A stretch of DNA of 37,645 nt from an uncultured Spirochaetales bacterium (GTDB lineage: Bacteria > Spirochaetota > Spirochaetia > Sphaerochaetales > Sphaerochaetaceae), in contig CALXOK010000019.1 of assembly GCA_944390025.1 (NCBI GenBank), positions 1-37,645 on the forward strand. The letters are read 5' to 3'. Positions 33,495-37,645 of the stretch are shown here, one piece after another. The position numbers and the translations under genes are program-made. The first letter of the stretch is position 1; the number at the start of each line of letters is the position of its first letter. The notes under the pieces are model-generated. The model saw only the letters and a list, made by a program, of their open reading frames with translations, searched no databases and was not told the DNA's origin.

Positions 33495-34237
33495 GTCAGA
33501 ACATATTCGATGACCCGTTTTTCTTCTCATCCTACCAGGAACTCAGGGAGGGCGCGAACTACAACGACCTTCTCGAACAGCCGGCCATGGCCGCACTGGT
33601 TCCTGACCTTACAGGAAAGTCTGTACTCGACATCGGCTGCGGATACGGACGCAACTGTCTGGCTTTCAGCCAGAAGGCCGCCAGTGTCACAGGAATCGAC
33701 ATCTCATCCAGAATGCTCAATGTCGCGATGAAGGAAAACTGCGGCGGGAATATCCGCTACCTGCGCATGGACATGGAGGAGCTTGACAGGCTTGACGGGG
33801 AATATGACTTCATCTACTCCTCCCTTGCCTTCCACTATGCAGAAAACCTTGACAAGCTCCTTTCAGACTGCCACCGGCTCCTGAAAAAAGATGGCATCAT
33901 TCTCTTTTCGCAGGAGCATCCGATAGCAACAGCAAGCATCAATACCGATTACCGTTATGTTAAGGATGAGGAAGGAAATGTCTTTTTCAAGGTTGCGGAC
34001 TATCAGAAAGAGGGAATCCGTCATGTGCGCTGGTTTGTCGATGATGTCATTCATCAGCACAGGACATTCTCTACAATCGTCAATTCTCTCTCTGAGGCAG
34101 GTTTCATCATAGAAAAATGCGTTGAGCCATGCCCCGGAAAAAAAGAAATCAGAAAACTTCCGCGTCTCAGGAATGAAATCATCAAACCTTCGTTTATAAT
34201 ATTCAAAGCACGTAAAGGAGAAACACAATGCTTATAA
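33491..34237 (+). CDS. class I SAM-dependent methyltransferase
   Basis: This 248-residue protein has motif I VLDIGCGYGRN (residues 45-55), the motif II acidic strand TGIDIS, and the DFIYSSLAFHYAENLDKLLSDCHRLLKKDGIILFSQEHP region typical of UbiE/Methyltransf_11 small-molecule enzymes. The substrate is unknown. The ATG at 33491 overlaps the rarA stop (ATGA). Longer versions starting within rarA are not supported. Its end overlaps the epimerase gene by 10 bases, and it is the third gene of the operon. Confidence 0.9.
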   Translation: MSQNIFDDPFFFSSYQELREGANYNDLLEQPAMAALVPDLTGKSVLDIGCGYGRNCLAFSQKAASVTGIDISSRMLNVAMKENCGGNIRYLRMDMEELDRLDGEYDFIYSSLAFHYAENLDKLLSDCHRLLKKDGIILFSQEHPIATASINTDYRYVKDEEGNVFFKVADYQKEGIRHVRWFVDDVIHQHRTFSTIVNSLSEAGFIIEKCVEPCPGKKEIRKLPRLRNEIIKPSFIIFKARKGETQCL

Positions 34238-35088
34238 CATTGAAAAACGGAAACACAACAATGACAATCAGCAGTCTTGGAGCTGAGCCGCAGTCACTGA
34301 TCCGCGACGGAATAGAATACATCTGGCAGGCAGACAAGGAGTACTGGCCCCGTCATGCTCCCCTCCTGTTTCCGATGTCAGGTCCGACTAAGGACAACAA
34401 GATCAGTGCAAACGGAAAGGTCTACGACATGCCTAACAACGGCTTTGCCCGTGACAATGAGTTCAAGGCCGAGCAGCTTACTGACAACATCGCGCAGTTC
34501 ACCATGACAGATACAGACGAGTTCAGGCAGAAGTATTATCCATACAGTTTCATGCTGACAGTCACATTCACGCTTCATGAGAACGGTTACACAGCAAGAG
34601 CTGAAGTGACAGCAAATGAGGATCTTTGGTACACCTTCGCATGGCACCCCGCATTCAGCCTTGATATCAACGGCAAAGGCTGTGATCTTGAGACGTACAC
34701 CCTTTCTTTCGAGCAGAACGAGCATCTGGACAGGCTTTACCAGTCAGGAGAAAGTTATGTCACTGAAAAGGATTTCCTCATCGGGGACAGCATCGAGCTT
34801 AAAAGAAGTGAGACCGACAAGGGACCGATGGTCTTCCGCGGTGTGAAATCTCGTGAGGTCACACTCACATCCTCTGCGGGAGAGCATGGAGTGACAGCAT
34901 CGCTTGGCGACATGTCGACACTGGTCGTATGGACCCAGCTGAAGAAGTGGGGACAGTTCCTCTGCATCGAGCCGATGGTCTCATTCGGATTTGCAGACAG
35001 GCCTCTTGAAGTCGAGAAGATGGAAGAGACTAGATTCCTGAAAAAAGACCAGAGCGAAGTCTGGGAAAACACATTCACGGTGTTCTGA
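34228..35088 (+). CDS. aldose 1-epimerase-like protein (LacX type)
   Basis: This 286-residue protein has the galactose-mutarotase beta-sandwich pattern. The N-terminal part carries GAEPQSLIRDGIEYIWQAD and APLLFPMSG. The catalytic His140 lies in FAWHPAF and a likely catalytic Glu248 in FLCIEPMVSF. These features match the LacX/YeaD-like branch, which converts anomers of free or phosphorylated hexoses. Specificity is unknown. The ATG at 34228 has AAAGGAGA at good spacing and lies within the end of the methyltransferase gene. The NYN-domain gene begins two bases after the stop. Confidence 0.9.
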   Translation: MLITLKNGNTTMTISSLGAEPQSLIRDGIEYIWQADKEYWPRHAPLLFPMSGPTKDNKISANGKVYDMPNNGFARDNEFKAEQLTDNIAQFTMTDTDEFRQKYYPYSFMLTVTFTLHENGYTARAEVTANEDLWYTFAWHPAFSLDINGKGCDLETYTLSFEQNEHLDRLYQSGESYVTEKDFLIGDSIELKRSETDKGPMVFRGVKSREVTLTSSAGEHGVTASLGDMSTLVVWTQLKKWGQFLCIEPMVSFGFADRPLEVEKMEETRFLKKDQSEVWENTFTVF

Positions 35089-35090
35089 AA

Positions 35091-35873
35091 ATGGAAGATT
35101 TCCAGAAGATGGTTGTCCTGATCGATGCGGACAACACACAGCTGAACAAGCTTGAGGAAGTGCTTCATGAGATTTCCACCTACGGCCGCATCATTGTGAA
35201 GAAGGCCTACGGAAACTTCACGAAGCCTCAGCTCCACAGATGGGAAGACAAGATCAAGAGCCTTGCAATCAAGGCAGAGCAGCAGTTCGACTACGTTGCC
35301 GGCAAGAACACGACGGACATCGCCATGGTCATCGATGCGATGGACATGCTGCATACGGGAATGTATGACGCTGCAGTTCTTGTAAGCAGTGACAGCGACT
35401 TCACTCCTCTTGCCGTCAGGCTGAAGGAAAGCGGAATGTACGTCATAGGCGTCGGAGAGAAGAAGACTCCTGAAGCCTTCTGCAACGCCTGTGATGACTT
35501 CATCTACCTTGAATACCTGACAAGCGGAAAGGAAAAGCCTGTTCAGCAAGAAAAAGAGACTAAGGCCGCTCCTTCAAAAAAGAAGAAGGCATCCGCCGCC
35601 TCCTCTTCTGCTACTGCTCCAGATGCTGATATCAATGAGATACATGCGCTTCTGAGAATCGCGTATCAGCGCTTTGAGGAAGATGATGACGACTATGTGA
35701 ACATCAGCAGCGCAGGCATCTACATCAAGCGTGTCAAACCCGAGTTCAGTCCCCTTGCCTACGGCTACAACAAGCTGTCCGAGCTGATAAAGGACTTCCC
35801 CCAGCTGTATGAGATCAAGCGAGACGGCAACAAGAAGTCTTCAGGCTACTCTTACCGCTGCATCGGCCGATAG
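35091..35873 (+). CDS. NYN-domain ribonuclease-like protein with C-terminal LOTUS/OST-HTH domain
   Basis: This 260-residue protein starts with a NYN/PIN-like nuclease domain (residues about 5-145). It has conserved acidic residues Asp12 and Asp14 (LIDADN), Asp76 (TTDIAMVIDA), and Asp101 and Asp103 (SSDSDFTPL). A Lys/Ala/Ser-rich linker (about 155-180) leads to a C-terminal domain (about 185-260) with the LOTUS/OST-HTH pattern, ending in SGYSYRCIGR. The same architecture is seen in bacterial LabA-like/DUF88 proteins and eukaryotic MARF1. Domains of this kind bind and can cut RNA. The target is unknown. It is the last gene of the five-gene operon and overlaps the convergent YhhN gene by 33 bases. 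Confidence 0.88.
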   Translation: MEDFQKMVVLIDADNTQLNKLEEVLHEISTYGRIIVKKAYGNFTKPQLHRWEDKIKSLAIKAEQQFDYVAGKNTTDIAMVIDAMDMLHTGMYDAAVLVSSDSDFTPLAVRLKESGMYVIGVGEKKTPEAFCNACDDFIYLEYLTSGKEKPVQQEKETKAAPSKKKKASAASSSATAPDADINEIHALLRIAYQRFEEDDDDYVNISSAGIYIKRVKPEFSPLAYGYNKLSELIKDFPQLYEIKRDGNKKSSGYSYRCIGR

Positions 35874-36533
35874 AAGGAGAAATGAGATTGCAATAAGCGT
35901 GATGGCGGCAATATATGCCGTCATTATGCTTACATCCCCGCTCTTTCTTACTCCTGCGACATTGTATGCGATACGGCTGTCTGACCAGACAAACAGAAGC
36001 ACACCTGAGGTAAACACCAGGCAAGGTACAGCTTCAGATTGCGTGAAACTGGCTCCAGCCCCTGAAGCAAAGAAAAAAAGAACAGCTCCATATGCTATCA
36101 GACCGAGTTTCAAGGAACTCGATGACAAAAGTATTTTCCTCACATACAGGAAAAAGCCCGCTGAAGCGACAACCAGAGAAACAAGAAGAGAAAAAGGTGA
36201 GAAACTCAGTCTGAGTACATAAACTAGGGCTGCGATATGTCCTGCTGTGAAAGCAAGCACTCCGGCGACAAATGAAGAATCATTTCTGAAACATAAGAGA
36301 ATGTCTCCTAAAAAATAGAAAAGGAAGACAAGACAAAGCACAGGGAAACTGACAAGTTCCACCCCTACAGCTGGAGAAACTGTCACCAGAGAGAGAAAAA
36401 GAAGTGGTGAAAGAGCACATTTCGTCACTGCAATTCCACAGTGATCGATTCCGTCATCAGGCCTCACTGACTGAAGCCGGAGATGAATGAAACAGACTGA
36501 AAAATAGAGAATCAGAACTATGAAAAACATCAT
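35841..36533 (-). CDS. YhhN-family (TMEM86-like) membrane protein
   Basis: This protein of about 230 residues has seven or eight transmembrane segments. It shows the YhhN/TMEM86 motifs: FYFLGDILLCF, VAGVLAFTAGHIAALVYV, and a later FVWSDSRIAYN. Eukaryotic relatives are lysoplasmalogenases that hydrolyse vinyl-ether lysolipids, and plasmalogens occur in some anaerobic bacteria, so the activity is possible but unproven. The start is uncertain. I take the ATG pair at 36530-36533, which has GAGTGGGA just upstream. An in-frame GTG at 36575 has no such site. The last 33 bases overlap the NYN gene tail-to-tail. Confidence 0.8.
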   Translation of the reverse strand: MMFFIVLILYFSVCFIHLRLQSVRPDDGIDHCGIAVTKCALSPLLFLSLVTVSPAVGVELVSFPVLCLVFLFYFLGDILLCFRNDSSFVAGVLAFTAGHIAALVYVLRLSFSPFSLLVSLVVASAGFFLYVRKILLSSSSLKLGLIAYGAVLFFFASGAGASFTQSEAVPCLVFTSGVLLFVWSDSRIAYNVAGVRKSGDVSIMTAYIAAITLIAISFLLLSADAAVRVA

Positions 36534-36614
36534 TCCCACTCTACCTGATGGCATTACACACATCAAGTGCTTCACAAAAGAAGGGAATTATGTTACTAAT
36601 TAGCACATTCTGAT

Positions 36615-36686
36615 GCGAAAGTAGCTCAGTGGTAGAGCTCCACCTTGCCAAGGTGGATGTCGCGGGTTCAAGTCCCGTCTTTCGCT
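36615..36686 (+). tRNA. tRNA-Gly (anticodon GCC)
   Basis: A 72-base cloverleaf. The acceptor is GCGAAAG / CTTTCGC with discriminator T. The D arm is GCTC-AGTGGTA-GAGC. The anticodon stem CCACC/GGTGG encloses TTGCCAA, with GCC at positions 34-36. The T arm is GCGGG-TTCAAGT-CCCGT with one G-U. CCA is not encoded. A possible promoter (TTCACA, 17 bp, TACTAA) precedes it. The downstream recombinase gene makes it a likely integration site. Confidence 0.96.
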
Positions 36687-36687
36687 T

Positions 36688-36733
36688 AAAGCCTAACTGA
36701 TTCTGATACAAGGAATTAGTTAGGCTTTTTCTT
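36688..36733 (+). terminator. terminator after tRNA-Gly
   Basis: A 16-pair stem, AAAGCCTAACTGATTC (36688-36703) with GAATTAGTTAGGCTTT (36713-36728), has one G-U and a 9-nt loop. It is followed by a T-rich run. It starts two bases after the tRNA. Confidence 0.92.
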
Positions 36734-36738
36734 TCAAA

Positions 36739-36755
36739 TCCACCCTGCCAGAGTG
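36739..36755 (+). repeat. imperfect copy of the tRNA-Gly anticodon arm (possible att remnant)
   Basis: TCCACCCTGCCAGAGTG matches the anticodon region of tRNA-Gly (36639-36655, TCCACCTTGCCAAGGTG) at 14 of 17 positions. Tyrosine recombinases often cross over at tRNA anticodon arms. The copy sits between the tRNA and the recombinase gene. Chance similarity cannot be excluded. Confidence 0.4.
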
Positions 36756-36756
36756 T

Positions 36757-36783
36757 CAAGTGGGCAGACAAGTGGGCAGACAA
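36757..36783 (+). repeat. 12-bp tandem direct repeat
   Basis: CAAGTGGGCAGA occurs twice in direct tandem (36757-36768, 36769-36780), followed by CAA as the start of a third unit. It lies between the tRNA and the recombinase gene. Short direct repeats in this position can be arm-binding sites of a tyrosine recombinase; that role is inferred. Confidence 0.6.
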
Positions 36784-36894
36784 AAGAATACAAATCGGCC
36801 TTTTCTGCAGTCCTTTTACAACCCAATTTGGAGCTAATCCTCGAATTTGCTAGAATTCAGGAGGAAACGTTTGTTTTACACAAGAAGGAGCTCA

Positions 36895-37641
36895 ATGGGA
36901 TTATCAATCGGAGATGTCAGCATCTACAAAAGGGAAAGATCAGGGTACAAGGATGTCAAAAGGGGCTCTTCCTGGTATTGCCAGCTCAGGAATCCGCTTA
37001 CAGGAAAGTTTTCTGGGGGTAAATCTTACAGCATTGCATCATTGGCCAAACAGCTTGGATTCTCCACCCCAGCCAAGATAAACAAGACCGATGCGAAGAA
37101 CATTGTTCAGGAGGCCATTTCAAGAGGACTCCTCAAATATGAAACTGAGGAAGTCACAGAAAGTTCCATGTCGCCTCTCGTCCCTTTCGTCGAGAAGATT
37201 TGCGATTACGACAGGTCTCCATGGGTACAATACGAGAACAAGAGACGTAAGACCAGACTGTCACGAAAGTACATCGGCAACATGGCACGGGCATTCAGAC
37301 TATATGCAAAACCCAACATAGAAACAAAGAAGACTATCGCCTCCTTTTCAAAGGCCGATGCAAAAGTCCTGCAGGACAAGATGGCAGAGAAAGGTGCATC
37401 TCCAGACAACATCAACATGGCCATCAAGGCAATGAGGACTGCATTCAATTTTGCCATCCAGGCAGACATCATCGATTACAATCCTCTTGATTACATCAAG
37501 CCCTATGTTCCCAAGCGTGCAGAGAAAAAAGTCTTGTCCAGAGTGGAGGCTAATCAGGTCATTGATATCATGGAGACATTCGCTCAGGAGACACCAGCCA
37601 GACAATGCGACAGACAAGACTGTTGTCTGGTCATCCGATGA
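36895..37641 (+). CDS. tyrosine recombinase/integrase, N-terminal half only (broken or cut by window end)
   Basis: This 248-residue frame contains an N-terminal DNA-binding region (RGSSWYCQLRNPLTGKF, residues about 20-40) and a SAM-like core-binding domain (about 100-205, including NINMAIKAMRTAFNFAIQADIIDYNPLDYI). It also holds the first helix of a catalytic domain (KVLSRVEANQVIDIM). It then meets a TGA four bases before the window ends, before the Arg, His-x-x-Arg and Tyr catalytic residues. From 37607 the +1 frame stays open to the end, so a single-base shift is possible, natural or sequencing-derived. The ATG at 36895 has AAGGAG. Position beside tRNA-Gly marks it as the integrase of a prophage or integrative element extending rightward. 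Confidence 0.75.
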   Translation: MGLSIGDVSIYKRERSGYKDVKRGSSWYCQLRNPLTGKFSGGKSYSIASLAKQLGFSTPAKINKTDAKNIVQEAISRGLLKYETEEVTESSMSPLVPFVEKICDYDRSPWVQYENKRRKTRLSRKYIGNMARAFRLYAKPNIETKKTIASFSKADAKVLQDKMAEKGASPDNINMAIKAMRTAFNFAIQADIIDYNPLDYIKPYVPKRAEKKVLSRVEANQVIDIMETFAQETPARQCDRQDCCLVIR

Positions 37642-37645
37642 TGAA

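Noticed and set aside
34755..35549. 264-codon open frame on the minus strand spanning the epimerase and NYN genes
   Set aside because: It is opposite two confidently assigned genes, crosses their junction, and has no ribosome-binding site or family signal.
36757..36783. Direct repeats considered as the start of a CRISPR array
   Set aside because: Only two contiguous 12-bp units without spacers. No cas genes in the window.

Overview
The window looks like a spirochaete chromosome segment of intermediate GC, most likely from the Sphaerochaeta-like fermentative lineage. That placement is an inference from gene content, not a phylogeny. It rests on a nine-subunit V/A-type ATPase operon in place of an F-type one, two Cys-anchored lipoproteins with loose spirochaete-style lipoboxes, an oxygen-independent ribonucleotide reductase, a long RarA with a C-terminal extension, and many ATGA-type gene overlaps. 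No rRNA gene lies inside the window. Tandem promoters at the left edge point outward and could serve an rRNA or tRNA operon just outside it.

Layout, left to right. Positions 1-301 carry no gene, only putative outward promoters and a terminator. Positions 302-2001 (minus) hold a comparatively AT-rich 545-residue surface lipoprotein. Its only good promoter has an 11-base G tract between the -35 and -10 elements, the classic architecture of a phase-variable gene. Positions 2101-3750 (minus) encode a beta-CASP metallo-beta-lactamase nuclease. Positions 3874-13374 (minus) form one operon with gene order H-C-I-K-F-E-A-B-D for the V/A-ATPase, followed by a universal stress protein and a PTS EIIA domain protein. 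It has a clear promoter and a strong terminator at its end. Positions 13385-17527 (minus) hold a chaperone and an usher-like outer-membrane protein with no pilin gene beside them. The usher carries an N-terminal membrane anchor and an acidic linker of about 130 residues. A tRNA-Pro(GGG) follows.

Positions 17801-19544 (plus) encode two peptide-ABC ATPases without permeases. Positions 19607-22802 (minus) encode anaerobic ribonucleotide reductase NrdD with a fused glutaredoxin-like domain, and its activase NrdG. Two NrdR-box-like sites spaced 31 bp lie between them. Positions 22881-30460 hold housekeeping genes on both strands: a helical-repeat protein, a YbgC-like thioesterase, topoisomerase III, a 2[4Fe-4S] ferredoxin, an unknown membrane protein, XseA/XseB, an RluA-family pseudouridine synthase and a Bax-inhibitor-1 family protein. 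Positions 30536-35873 (plus) form a tightly packed five-gene operon: lipoprotein, RarA with C-terminal extension, methyltransferase, aldose-epimerase-like protein and a NYN-LOTUS ribonuclease-like protein. A YhhN-family membrane protein converges on it. From 36615 to the end, a tRNA-Gly(GCC) is followed by an imperfect copy of its anticodon arm, a short tandem repeat and a tyrosine recombinase that lacks its catalytic half. This looks like the edge of an integrated element.

The points most worth follow-up are the poly-G promoter, the membrane-tethered usher without pilins, the NrdD-glutaredoxin fusion with NrdR sites, the RarA extension, and the tRNA-Gly integration edge.
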